This document shows, in pieces, positions 1-7,492 of a stretch of DNA of 31,177 nt (position 1 is its first letter; the number at the start of each line of letters is the position of its first letter). Both the position numbers and the translations under genes were made by a program. The notes under the pieces were generated by a model, which ran no database searches, had not been told where the DNA came from, and worked only from the letters and a program-made list of their open reading frames with translations. Origin of the DNA: Patescibacteria group bacterium (lineage in GTDB: Bacteria; Patescibacteriota; Minisyncoccia; Phycocordibacterales; XYD1-FULL-46-19); NCBI GenBank assembly GCA_030917625.1, contig JAUPUJ010000002.1:1-31177 (forward strand), read 5' to 3'.

Positions 1-8
1 TTCAAAAA

Positions 9-686
9 ATGGAACAAGTATTTGAAACTAATAATACAGAAATAGATAAACAACATCTAGTTGCAGCTACCGTATTAGAAGCCATCATATTTGAACAAGG
101 GGAACAAAGTGACTGGTTTGGACCCGACGCTACAACTATTAAAACATCCCGCTATGATGATTATAAAAATAAAGTAGATTCAGTCATAGAATTTAGCGAA
201 GGGGAAAACCGAGCTTCGCATGTAGCTTTTGGTATTGATGTTACATATGCTTCATCAGCTCATAATAAATTTCAATACATAAAAGATAGAATAGACAAAG
301 GGGAACTAGCCCGAATTAAATATTTTGTTTCTGATAGAATTTCTTTTAGAGGTGAACTATCTCAGATCCCCCTCACTGTCATTAGTACTCACTACGATAC
401 AATTAACCAGATGGCTGCAGATTGGATTACTGCCGACAAAAAAGCTTTATCTGAACACTGGATTCAATTCCAAATACTGGAAGAATTAATGGAACAATGT
501 AGATTATTTTCAGCTTATGCTCAAAAAGTTAACCAACTTAGAATTAGCCAGAGTTACAGTAATCTACAAAAAATTATAGAGAAAGTTTTAACTGACAAGA
601 AATTAACCCTACGAGACCCGGAAATTAGAGATAATAATTTTTATTCATCTCTACAAACACTAGAATCAATACTGGACACCAACTAA
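9..686 (+). CDS. Uncharacterised CPR protein, possible PD-(D/E)XK-like fold, 5' end perhaps cut off
   Basis: Product of 225 residues from this ATG, but the frame is open to the left edge of the window, so the true start may lie upstream. It has no signal peptide or membrane segment and is probably cytosolic. A tyrosine/aspartate-rich stretch (YDDYKNKVDSVIEF, residues 49-62) is followed by a beta-strand-like FGIDVTYA (about 74-81). This acidic-residue, strand, D-x-T order recalls the core of PD-(D/E)XK nuclease-like folds, as in similar proteins I remember from Parcubacteria, but the expected lysine is a threonine, so catalysis is doubtful. The C-terminal half (120-225) looks helical. It ends with TAA. 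The next gene has its own -10 box, so this is probably a separate unit. Function unknown; the coding call is good, the fold idea weak. Confidence 0.75.
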   Translation: MEQVFETNNTEIDKQHLVAATVLEAIIFEQGEQSDWFGPDATTIKTSRYDDYKNKVDSVIEFSEGENRASHVAFGIDVTYASSAHNKFQYIKDRIDKGELARIKYFVSDRISFRGELSQIPLTVISTHYDTINQMAADWITADKKALSEHWIQFQILEELMEQCRLFSAYAQKVNQLRISQSYSNLQKIIEKVLTDKKLTLRDPEIRDNNFYSSLQTLESILDTN

Positions 687-754
687 ATTAAACAAAAATA
701 AAAACAATTCACACTAAAAATATTTTTTGACTAGAATCACAAACGTTTTATCTT

Positions 755-760
755 TATAAT
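755..760 (+). promoter_or_regulatory. -10 hexamer TATAAT, leaderless-type promoter
   Basis: A perfect TATAAT ends 7 bases before the ATG at 768, so transcription would start at or one base before the start codon. No convincing -35 lies 16-18 bases upstream; a TTGACT at 727-732 is 22 bases away, too far. Confidence 0.5.
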
Positions 761-767
761 AAGAGTT

Positions 768-2111
768 ATGATTAATGATTCTAATGATACCAACCAAACT
801 TTAACTCAAACAGATAATATTCAAACATTATCTGACAGTGACACCTCCACCAATCAAATACCACGAGAAGATTTAGCTAGCCGACTGGAGCGAGCCAGGC
901 TTTCCATGGAAGGACCAGAAAGAACCTTGCGCCGAGAACGTTCGGAAACAGAAGATAAAGTAGAGACGGAAAGAAAAAAATTAGAAGACCAATTAAGTAG
1001 TATTGCCAAAGATAAGGAAAAATATGAAATAAATTGGGTCGTTCTAGACAATAAACAATCGGAACTTAAAAAACTATTAGATCCAATAAAAAACGAGGAA
1101 GAAAAAATCGAACTAGAAGAAGAAAGATTAGAGAGCCAAGAACACACCACCTCCGATGTGCTCGAACGGCAAAACATAGAAAAAAAACGCTGGGCCATTC
1201 AAGACCAGAGAAGAGAAACCGAAAAACAGAAATGGTCTCTCGAAGACAAAATTTTGGTCACATCTAAAGAATTAGAGAAGAATACTTTGGAGTATCAAAA
1301 ACTATTAGACGACGAGGAATCTATTAGAAGGAAAATCGACAACCTAGAGTACGAATTGGATGTTGTAGAGCAACAACTTAAATTACAAAAAGAATCTCAA
1401 CTCAATAAAGAATCCGAGCAAGAAATAGAGAAGGAAAGGGTCAGGAGACTAGCGGAGCTAAATCAGGAAGCAAAAAAAGTTGAGATTACTCAACCCATCG
1501 AGATTGAAAAAGAAGTAGAGCCAATTAAATCACAAGCTACGGTCGCATCAAATATCTCCCCTGAAATAAAATTACAATCAGAGAACACTAGCGAAGAGGT
1601 GATAGACAAAAAACCTCTTATGTCTGAATTAGAGGCCGATCAAAAAGAAAGAGCAGAGCTGGAAATAAAAAGGCAAGCGGCTATGGAAAAACTAAAATTG
1701 GAAGAAACTCCAGTTATAGAACCTAAAAAAGAAATTATCCTCGACGAAAAACCGCAATCAATAATAGATGATATAACTACCCAGAGAAATTCTATATTAG
1801 AGTCTGCTCGCCAAAAAGCTAAAGACTATGAATCTCAAGTGGTGTCGACCCCTGAAAAACCTTCACCTAATGTTATCGATCTATCGCAAGCACCAAAACC
1901 AGAAACTGATATCAACCGACCTAAAAATATATCAGAAGTTATCTCTAATCCCTTATCTTTAAATCTAAAAAGTGACACTAGTGTTAACGCCAAAGACCTT
2001 GGCGCAAATATGTCAAAACTTAGAACTTTTAAAACTGACATAGAAAGCAGTGAAGAGATAACGGATCAAGAAAAAGCTGAGGCTCGTAAAAAATTTCCCT
2101 GGTTGAAATAA
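768..2111 (+). CDS. Long charged coiled-coil protein of unknown function
   Basis: Product of 447 residues. No signal peptide or membrane helix. Residues about 35-235 are rich in E, K, R and Q with heptad-like spacing of leucines and predict a long coiled coil; the part around 130-200 (KKRWAIQDQRRETEKQKW and the following YQKLLDDEESIRRKI) resembles a coiled-coil family recurrent in CPR genomes. Residues 235-400 are a low-complexity acidic/proline linker. The C-terminus carries LRTFKTD at 417-423 and ends FPWLK. The next gene product has LRTLKTD after its own coiled coil, so the two may be related or share a partner. Leaderless-type promoter upstream; a strong terminator follows, so it is probably monocistronic. 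A structural or scaffolding role is only a guess from the shape. Confidence 0.85.
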   Translation: MINDSNDTNQTLTQTDNIQTLSDSDTSTNQIPREDLASRLERARLSMEGPERTLRRERSETEDKVETERKKLEDQLSSIAKDKEKYEINWVVLDNKQSELKKLLDPIKNEEEKIELEEERLESQEHTTSDVLERQNIEKKRWAIQDQRRETEKQKWSLEDKILVTSKELEKNTLEYQKLLDDEESIRRKIDNLEYELDVVEQQLKLQKESQLNKESEQEIEKERVRRLAELNQEAKKVEITQPIEIEKEVEPIKSQATVASNISPEIKLQSENTSEEVIDKKPLMSELEADQKERAELEIKRQAAMEKLKLEETPVIEPKKEIILDEKPQSIIDDITTQRNSILESARQKAKDYESQVVSTPEKPSPNVIDLSQAPKPETDINRPKNISEVISNPLSLNLKSDTSVNAKDLGANMSKLRTFKTDIESSEEITDQEKAEARKKFPWLK

Positions 2112-2124
2112 AAAATTATTACTT

Positions 2125-2152
2125 AAAAAACCCAATTAAAATTGGGTTTTTT
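2125..2152. terminator. Rho-independent terminator (bidirectional)
   Basis: Stem CCCAAT (2131-2136) and ATTGGG (2141-2146) with loop TAAA, flanked by A6 (2125-2130) and T6 (2147-2152). It lies 13 bases after the stop of the 447-residue coiled-coil gene and would end its transcript. Confidence 0.85.
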
Positions 2153-2190
2153 AATACACAATAAAATGTAGAATGATCCCACTTTTAAGG

Positions 2191-2201
2191 TACAATATAA
2201 A
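2191..2201 (+). promoter_or_regulatory. Candidate -10 region (TACAAT / TATAAA)
   Basis: Overlapping hexamers TACAAT (2191-2196) and TATAAA (2196-2201) lie 11 and 6 bases before the ATG at 2208. The downstream one would give a leaderless transcript. No clear -35. It follows the terminator at 2125-2152, so the next gene needs its own promoter. Confidence 0.4.
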
Positions 2202-2207
2202 TACATT

Positions 2208-3446
2208 ATGACTAACGATGATATACAAAAAGATAGACTCCGCGCCCAAATGGCTATGTCTAATAAAGACAGAGTCGAATCTAATACTGAAAGCAAAAAC
2301 GACAACAAGAAAGAGGTGGTGGATAATTTGGAGCAAAAAAAAGTAGAGGCTCGAAAAGCTATGGAGAGCAAAGAGCATAAAGAGGCTAGAGAAAAAAGGG
2401 AAGCTGAAATAGAAGCCATTCGATTACACGAACAAAAAATAATAGAAATAAGACACAAAAGGGAATTATTAGAGAAACAAAAATCTCTAGAAGAAACCCA
2501 ATCCAAAGAACAATTATCTAAAAAAAATATCGAGGAAGAAAATAAATACCAAGACGAATTAAAAAAAGCTTCGTCTATAATAGAAAATATAAAAAATAAT
2601 GAACCTAGTATTTCTCCCCTGCGAACATTAAAAACTGACCAAAGCCCCATTCTGACAGAGTCTAAAAATATTAGTGCCACCATTCGCCCCGAAACCATAA
2701 ATGAAATCAATGTACCCAATCAATCGTCTTGGTTAAAAATATTGGTAATTATTTTCATTTTTATTTTAGTTATTAGTTCTGTTTTTATTTTGTACACCGT
2801 TAATAAAAAAACAATTACTATTCAAACCGGAGTACCAACAGAGAATATTGCTTCACTTATACCAGTTAATACAAATGTTAAAATCAATGTCGACAATAAA
2901 ACTCCAGCCAATATTATATCTCTAATTAAGAGCCAACTCAGACCAAGTGTGACCGGGCCATCACTTCAACAAATTTATTTTGAAAGCCTGCAAACAGATG
3001 CCGAGGGTAATAAAAATACTAAACGTCTAGAAACAATAGATTTCCTAAGTGTGACCAATATAAGCTTACCGGCCGACTTTATTCATTTTCTACAACCAGA
3101 ATATATGGTAGCGAGTTTTGCTGACATAAATACACCAGCTAGTATATCTATTATCCTGACCACTAGAAGTTTTGAGCACACATACGCCAAACTATTAGAC
3201 AGTGAGTCAGATATTTTAAGTTTATTGTATAAAGATTTTCTCACTCCAGATCAAATAAGCAATATAAAAAATACAGATTTTATAGACAAAACAATAAATA
3301 ATATAGACACCAGAGGTATTTACACTAACGAAGGAGAGCTGGTTATTATGTACTCATTTATCAACCCTAAATTTTTAGTTATCACTACAAATATCGAGTC
3401 ATTTAACGCCATAATAAATTCTTACCGTCAATCAAACAATAACTAG
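2208..3446 (+). CDS. Membrane-anchored coiled-coil protein with an extracytoplasmic domain
   Basis: Product of 412 residues. The N-terminal 130 residues are a highly charged coiled coil (cytoplasmic); LRTLKTD follows at about 138-144; a single membrane helix lies at about 174-197 (WLKILVIIFIFILVISSVFI); the remaining 215 residues form a mixed domain predicted outside the membrane (residues about 200-405, with ITIQTGVPTENIASLIPVN at its start). There is no cleavable signal peptide, so the topology is probably N-in/C-out, linking a cytoplasmic coiled coil to the cell surface. The LRT(L/F)KTD motif and overall composition are shared with the coiled-coil protein immediately upstream. Stop is TAG. 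No enzyme motif is visible; function unknown. Confidence 0.85.
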   Translation: MTNDDIQKDRLRAQMAMSNKDRVESNTESKNDNKKEVVDNLEQKKVEARKAMESKEHKEAREKREAEIEAIRLHEQKIIEIRHKRELLEKQKSLEETQSKEQLSKKNIEEENKYQDELKKASSIIENIKNNEPSISPLRTLKTDQSPILTESKNISATIRPETINEINVPNQSSWLKILVIIFIFILVISSVFILYTVNKKTITIQTGVPTENIASLIPVNTNVKINVDNKTPANIISLIKSQLRPSVTGPSLQQIYFESLQTDAEGNKNTKRLETIDFLSVTNISLPADFIHFLQPEYMVASFADINTPASISIILTTRSFEHTYAKLLDSESDILSLLYKDFLTPDQISNIKNTDFIDKTINNIDTRGIYTNEGELVIMYSFINPKFLVITTNIESFNAIINSYRQSNNN

Positions 3447-3474
3447 TTGAAGCTTTAAAGGGAGGTGATATAAT
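3447..3474 (+). promoter_or_regulatory. Promoter TTGAAG-16-TATAAT with extended -10
   Basis: -35 TTGAAG (3447-3452), 16-base spacer, TGaTATAAT extended -10 (hexamer 3469-3474), then 7 bases to the ATG at 3482: a leaderless start. The GGAGGTGAT at 3461-3469 looks like a perfect Shine-Dalgarno sequence but overlaps the -10 and is about 16 bases from the ATG, so it is probably not in the mRNA. Confidence 0.6.
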
Positions 3475-3481
3475 AATATTT

Positions 3482-3847
3482 ATGTTAGATACACAATACT
3501 TTAAACAAAAACTAGAAACTGAAGAGGCTCAATTGCGACAAGATTTGGCTCAAATTTCAACAGATAAAATCCATCCTGGTCACGATGATTTTGAGGCTGT
3601 ATCAGCTGAACCAGAAATGTTTATGGAGACAAGGGATGATATTGCTGATAAATTGGAAAATTTTTCAGAACGTGAAGCAACCACAGAAACTTTAGAAGTA
3701 AGATTGAGAGATATAATTGAGGCCTTAGAACGCATAGAAAAAGGAACTTACGGTAAGTGCAAGATAAGCGGGGAGGATATAGAAATTGAAAGACTTGAAG
3801 CCAACCCAGCTGCTACTACTTGTAAGTCACACATCAATGAAGACTAA
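3482..3847 (+). CDS. TraR/DksA-type zinc-finger protein
   Basis: Product of 121 residues, the usual size for short DksA/TraR/YocK-like proteins. An N-terminal helical hairpin (residues 1-88) leads into the conserved YGKC-x2-S-G...ERLEANPAATTC-x2-H (90-117). In family members with a full C4 finger the ligands are four cysteines; here they are Cys93, Ser96, Cys114 and His117, so the second ligand is lost and the fourth replaced by His. Metal binding is therefore uncertain. DksA-type proteins bind in the RNA polymerase secondary channel and tune initiation; without knowing the acidic tip residues, that role is inferred. It is followed 12 bases later by the YifB gene, probably in the same transcript. 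Tandem TAA TAA stops (3845-3850). Confidence 0.88.
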   Translation: MLDTQYFKQKLETEEAQLRQDLAQISTDKIHPGHDDFEAVSAEPEMFMETRDDIADKLENFSEREATTETLEVRLRDIIEALERIEKGTYGKCKISGEDIEIERLEANPAATTCKSHINED

Positions 3848-3859
3848 TAAAAAGATTTT

Positions 3860-5416
3860 ATGTTTTCAAAAATCTACACCGCACAACTCAGGGGTCTCAC
3901 TCCTGAGCTTGTTTGTATAGAAACAGATATTTCTAAAGGCTTACACTCATTCTCTATTATTGGACTGGCCGATAAAGCTGTCGAAGAAGCTCGGGATAGA
4001 ATAAATGCGGCTATAAAAAATTCTGGTTTTAAAGCTCCAGCCAAAGGCAACAAAAAAATTATTATCGCCTTAGCCCCAGCTGGTTTACAAAAATCTGGTA
4101 GTCATTTCGACATCGCCTTAGCTTTGTCATATTTACAAGCCAATAAAGATATTAAATTTGATAGTGAGAAAAAAATATTTTTAGGCGAACTATCTTTAGA
4201 TGGCCAAGTCCAGCCCATTAAAGGTACTCTTCTCATTACAAAATTAATCGGTGATTTAGGTTTTACAGAAATATATGTCCCAGAAGCTAATGCGAAAGAA
4301 GCTTCACTAATTAGAGGAGTTAGGGTTTACGGGGTCAAAAATTTAAAAGACTTAATCTTACATTTATCTCCTAGAAATCCTGTTTCATATGAAGAAAAAG
4401 CAACAACTCTCCAAGTTTCACTTAAATTAAGTCCGCCCGCAAAACTAAGTTCTAAAACCAAAATACCCGAGATTGATTTTTCAGATGTCCGCAGTCAAAG
4501 AGAAGCTAAGCGAGCTTTAATCATCGCTGCTGCTGGTGGCCATAATGTAGCCATGGTCGGCACACCGGGCACTGGCAAATCTATGTTAGCCAAAGCTTTT
4601 AGTGGCATATTGCCTCCACTGTCTTTTGATGAAATTTTAGAAACCAGCGGTATTCATTCAGCGGTTGGTCTTACTACTAAGGGTCTTATTACAGAGCCTC
4701 CATTTAGATCACCACATCACACTAGTAGTTATGTTTCACTCATAGGCGGTGGGAGTTTCCCTAAACCAGGAGAAATTACCCTGGCTCACAAAGGTGTCTT
4801 ATTTTTAGATGAATTCCCTGAATTTGATAAAAGAGTTATTGAGTCATTGCGACAACCATTAGAGGAACATTCGATCGTTGTTTCCAGATCTAAAAACACT
4901 AGCACTTTCCCAGCTCATTTTATTTTAATTACTGCTATGAACCCTTGCCCTTGTGGATATAAAAATTCTACCCACAAAGAATGCGTCTGTGGTCCAGCTG
5001 AACAAAATCGCTACCGTCGAAAAATATCTGGGCCAATAATAGACCGAATAGACGTTTGGGTTAATGTACCAGAAATCAAACATGAAACACTACTAGAAAA
5101 AAACAAAGAAGAATCTTCCTCAGATATTAAGAAGATGGTTGAGAAAGCTAGAAATATTCAAGCTAATCGTTTCAGCCATGAAAAAATTAAAACAAATTCA
5201 GAAATGAATTCCAGATTACTAGAAAAATATATTACCCTCGATAATGATTCAATTAAAATACTCAACGAGGCCGCTAAAAGACTCGGCTTATCGGCGAGAT
5301 CTTACCATAGAGTTATAAAGCTTGCCCGGACCATTGCCGATCTAGACGATCAAGATAATATAGCCACCAAACATATACTCGAAGCAATTCAATACAGACC
5401 TAATCTAAATTTATAA
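3860..5416 (+). CDS. YifB/ComM-family Mg-chelatase-like AAA+ ATPase
   Basis: Product of 518 residues, full length for the family. An N-terminal ribosomal-S5-fold ChlI-like domain (about 20-145, beginning FSKIYTAQLRGLTPELV) is followed by an AAA+ module with Walker A GTPGTGKS (234-241), Walker B LFLDEFPEF and the Cys-containing AMNPCPCGY and CVCGP segments, then the Mg_chelatase_C helical domain (from about 425, ending in the LSARSYHRVIKLARTIADL signature). ComM is a hexameric helicase promoting branch migration in natural transformation; YifB homologues are nearly universal and their role elsewhere is not settled. With a secretion/pilus-like locus in the same window a DNA-uptake role is attractive but inferred. 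Downstream of the zinc-finger gene, no own promoter or SD seen. Its TAA is one base from the stop of the convergent gene. Confidence 0.95.
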   Translation: MFSKIYTAQLRGLTPELVCIETDISKGLHSFSIIGLADKAVEEARDRINAAIKNSGFKAPAKGNKKIIIALAPAGLQKSGSHFDIALALSYLQANKDIKFDSEKKIFLGELSLDGQVQPIKGTLLITKLIGDLGFTEIYVPEANAKEASLIRGVRVYGVKNLKDLILHLSPRNPVSYEEKATTLQVSLKLSPPAKLSSKTKIPEIDFSDVRSQREAKRALIIAAAGGHNVAMVGTPGTGKSMLAKAFSGILPPLSFDEILETSGIHSAVGLTTKGLITEPPFRSPHHTSSYVSLIGGGSFPKPGEITLAHKGVLFLDEFPEFDKRVIESLRQPLEEHSIVVSRSKNTSTFPAHFILITAMNPCPCGYKNSTHKECVCGPAEQNRYRRKISGPIIDRIDVWVNVPEIKHETLLEKNKEESSSDIKKMVEKARNIQANRFSHEKIKTNSEMNSRLLEKYITLDNDSIKILNEAAKRLGLSARSYHRVIKLARTIADLDDQDNIATKHILEAIQYRPNLNL

Positions 5417-5417
5417 T

Positions 5418-6149
5418 TTAGTCTATTTGCAGAGGAACTTGTTTAATTAAATCAACAATAGTTTGTTCATCATCTAACAGTTCATATAAAGAAGTATCGA
5501 AACGATCTACTGTTTTAAATTCTGTCCTAAGCGAATCATCAATCCATACTAGAAATGGCTTCCAAAAATCTACACCCACCAAAATAATTGGTCGTCTTTT
5601 TATTTTTTTAGTTTGAATTAAAGTTAAAACTTCAAAAAATTCATCTAATGTACCAAAACCTCCAGGGAAATAAACATAGGCCTCAGAAGAAAAAGTCATA
5701 CAAACTTTTCTAGCAAAAAAATAATGGAAATTTACAAAATCAGTTACATAAGGATTCAAAACTTGCTCGAAAGGTAATTTAATATTTAAACCAAGCGAAG
5801 GACCGCCCGCCTCATAAGCCCCGCGATTAGCAGCTTCCATAATACCAGGACCACCTCCTGAGATAACAGCGTAACCTTCTTTAGACAACAGGCCTGCTAA
5901 ATTCATAGACTTCTGATAATAATGATTATCTTCATCTAATCTAGCTGAACCAAAAAAAGTTATGGATTTAGGATATCTTTTAATTAAATTAAAGCCATCA
6001 GTAAATTCTTTTTGGATATTATTAATTCTTCTTTTAATTTCTTGATCCATATCCTCCATAGTCATAGGGGATACAGGTAAATCTTTTTCAGGAACATTTA
6101 CTCTAGGAAGTCTTTTTTTATTTTTTGAACTATTAAAAAATGAAAACAT
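5418..6149 (-). CDS. LOG-family (TIGR00730) Rossmann-fold protein, putative nucleoside 5'-monophosphate phosphoribohydrolase
   Basis: Product of 243 residues with the two hallmark motifs of the LOG/'lysine decarboxylase-like' family: GGGPGIME (98-105) and PGGFGTLDE (162-170), with the catalytic Arg (R147 in FFARK) and Glu (E170). Members hydrolyse the N-glycosidic bond of nucleoside 5'-monophosphates (cytokinin riboside 5'-monophosphates in the named enzymes); older 'lysine decarboxylase' annotations are wrong. The N-terminal 55 residues form a helical, charged extension. It lies after the terminator at 6205-6242, so should have its own promoter, but I could not find a convincing one. Substrate in this organism unknown. 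Confidence 0.92.
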   Translation of the reverse strand: MFSFFNSSKNKKRLPRVNVPEKDLPVSPMTMEDMDQEIKRRINNIQKEFTDGFNLIKRYPKSITFFGSARLDEDNHYYQKSMNLAGLLSKEGYAVISGGGPGIMEAANRGAYEAGGPSLGLNIKLPFEQVLNPYVTDFVNFHYFFARKVCMTFSSEAYVYFPGGFGTLDEFFEVLTLIQTKKIKRRPIILVGVDFWKPFLVWIDDSLRTEFKTVDRFDTSLYELLDDEQTIVDLIKQVPLQID

Positions 6150-6204
6150 ATTTAAAAATTTATTTAAGATATAAATACTTTACCACAAAAAAGTCTGTTA
6201 CTTA

Positions 6205-6242
6205 AACAAAAACACTCCTCTTTATTGGGGAGTGTTTTTGTT
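6205..6242. terminator. Rho-independent terminator after the LysM/M23 gene
   Basis: A long stem: AACAAAAACACTCCTC (6205-6220) pairs with GGGGAGTGTTTTTGTT (6227-6242) around loop TTTATT, with one G-T pair. Read on the minus strand it ends in a T-rich run just after the stop at 6268, and separates that gene from the LOG gene. Confidence 0.85.
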
Positions 6243-6267
6243 CGACTTTTGGAATATTATCTAGATC

Positions 6268-7386
6268 TTAAAATGGATTTTTGGCTCCTCTAATTTCAAA
6301 GTGAACATGCGGTCCTGTAGAATTACCACTTGAACCCAGAGCCCCAATTACTTCCCCCCGACCAACACTCTGTCCCACCGCCACCGTTACACTATTTAAA
6401 TGGGCGTAAAGAGTTTGACTACCATTATCATGAGAAATAACAATGTAATTACCATAACCTCCGTTCCAGCCACTAGTCTTGGCTACCAATACTTGGCCGG
6501 CAGCCGAAGCATACATCGGGGTGCCTGGCTTATGGGCCAAGTCAACAGCATTATTACCGTGAATACCTTGGGTTCTAGTACCACCAACTATTGGTCTAAT
6601 ATAGTAACCAGAATAAGCTGGCAAGTTTTTTGACGGCACCGTAGCAATACGGGCTCCAGAATTTTTAGCAGGTGGTTTGTTTGGAGATTTTTTAGGTTGA
6701 ATTTCACCATTAGGTACAATAATTTCATCACCGATAGCAATTTCAGCATCAGGACTTAGGCCATTAAATTTAGCAACATCACTTGGGTTACCGCTATATT
6801 TTTTAGCTATAGTTTCCAAAGTATCTCCCTTTTCCACCTTATGTCTAACCCCCGACACAGGTAAGATAACTAAAATATCTCCTGTTTTTGGAGTGCTTGT
6901 AATGTCATTAGCCCATTTAATAGTATTAACGGTCACTCCAAACATTTCCGCGATTTCCGACAAAGTATCTCCATCACGAACTACATACATACTAATCTGA
7001 TCATTTGATGGTGTCACAATTTCCGCCCCACCAATTCCAGACAAACTTAAGTCAGACACCAAAACACTATTTTCTATAATAGATCCACTAGAAGAATACC
7101 CTTCAGATAAATCAGGTTTTTTCTCTAATAGAGCTAGATTTTGAGAATTAGAGACCGGTTTATAGTCTTCGTTAGGGTTAAAGTAAGAAAAACCAGCATG
7201 AGCCGTCTTAAATAGAGTAAATACTATCAATATACAAAAAAACAGGAGGATAGTTTTTTCCACCTTATTTCTTGTAAATATAGACCTCCGAAACCAATTA
7301 AAAGGTTCAGATTCTTGTAAATTGCCTAAAATAAGCCTAATTTTAATGATAAATGCCCCAACCGAGCCATTATTTGACCAATTCAA
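6268..7386 (-). CDS. Secreted/anchored murein hydrolase: two LysM domains plus M23 metallopeptidase
   Basis: Product of 372 residues. A cytoplasmic N-terminus (1-43) precedes one membrane helix (about 44-64, EKTILLFFCILIVFTLFKTA, ending AHAG, possibly a cleavage site). LysM 1 is at 133-176, LysM 2 at 181-225, both peptidoglycan-binding; a proline/lysine linker follows; the M23 domain spans about 262-370 with LYAHL (His329) and GPHVHFEI (His360, His362). The first ligand pair is His276 and Asp282, spaced H-x5-D rather than the usual H-x3-D, as I recall from CPR homologues. M23 enzymes cut peptide cross-bridges in peptidoglycan. The start is TTG; no ATG or GTG lies in frame near the N-terminus or upstream. 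Own promoter upstream, terminator downstream. Confidence 0.92.
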   Translation of the reverse strand: MNWSNNGSVGAFIIKIRLILGNLQESEPFNWFRRSIFTRNKVEKTILLFFCILIVFTLFKTAHAGFSYFNPNEDYKPVSNSQNLALLEKKPDLSEGYSSSGSIIENSVLVSDLSLSGIGGAEIVTPSNDQISMYVVRDGDTLSEIAEMFGVTVNTIKWANDITSTPKTGDILVILPVSGVRHKVEKGDTLETIAKKYSGNPSDVAKFNGLSPDAEIAIGDEIIVPNGEIQPKKSPNKPPAKNSGARIATVPSKNLPAYSGYYIRPIVGGTRTQGIHGNNAVDLAHKPGTPMYASAAGQVLVAKTSGWNGGYGNYIVISHDNGSQTLYAHLNSVTVAVGQSVGRGEVIGALGSSGNSTGPHVHFEIRGAKNPF

Positions 7387-7411
7387 ATCTGGGCAAGAAA
7401 CCTTACAAATA

Positions 7412-7439
7412 ATTCTACACGAGCTAAAAACGAATGCAA
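7412..7439 (-). promoter_or_regulatory. Candidate promoter TTGCAT-16-TAGAAT
   Basis: On the minus strand: -35 TTGCAT (7439-7434), 16-base spacer, -10 TAGAAT (7417-7412). It would give a leader of about 20 bases before the TTG start of the LysM/M23 gene. The rest of the 106-base gap holds nothing else I recognise. Confidence 0.45.
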
Positions 7440-7492
7440 TACTACCATTTTAAGCTGTGGACAAAGTTAAAATTAATCAAAAACTTAGTTTT

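Noticed and set aside
715..726. AAAAATATTTTT as a terminator for the first gene
   Set aside because: No G-C pairs in the stem; only AT-rich symmetry.
727..732. TTGACT as -35 for the gene at 768
   Set aside because: The spacer to TATAAT is 22 bases, too long for the usual sigma factor.
854..1198. 114-residue minus-strand open frame
   Set aside because: Serine/leucine-rich antisense shadow of the 447-residue coiled-coil gene.
2123..2719. 198-residue open frame on the minus strand
   Set aside because: It mirrors the charged coiled-coil gene on the other strand; the Ser/Phe/Leu-rich product is what antisense of E/K-rich codons gives, and it runs across the terminator.
7456..7464. TGTGGACAA, reverse complement TTGTCCACA, as a DnaA box
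   Set aside because: Single isolated near-match far from dnaA; expected by chance.
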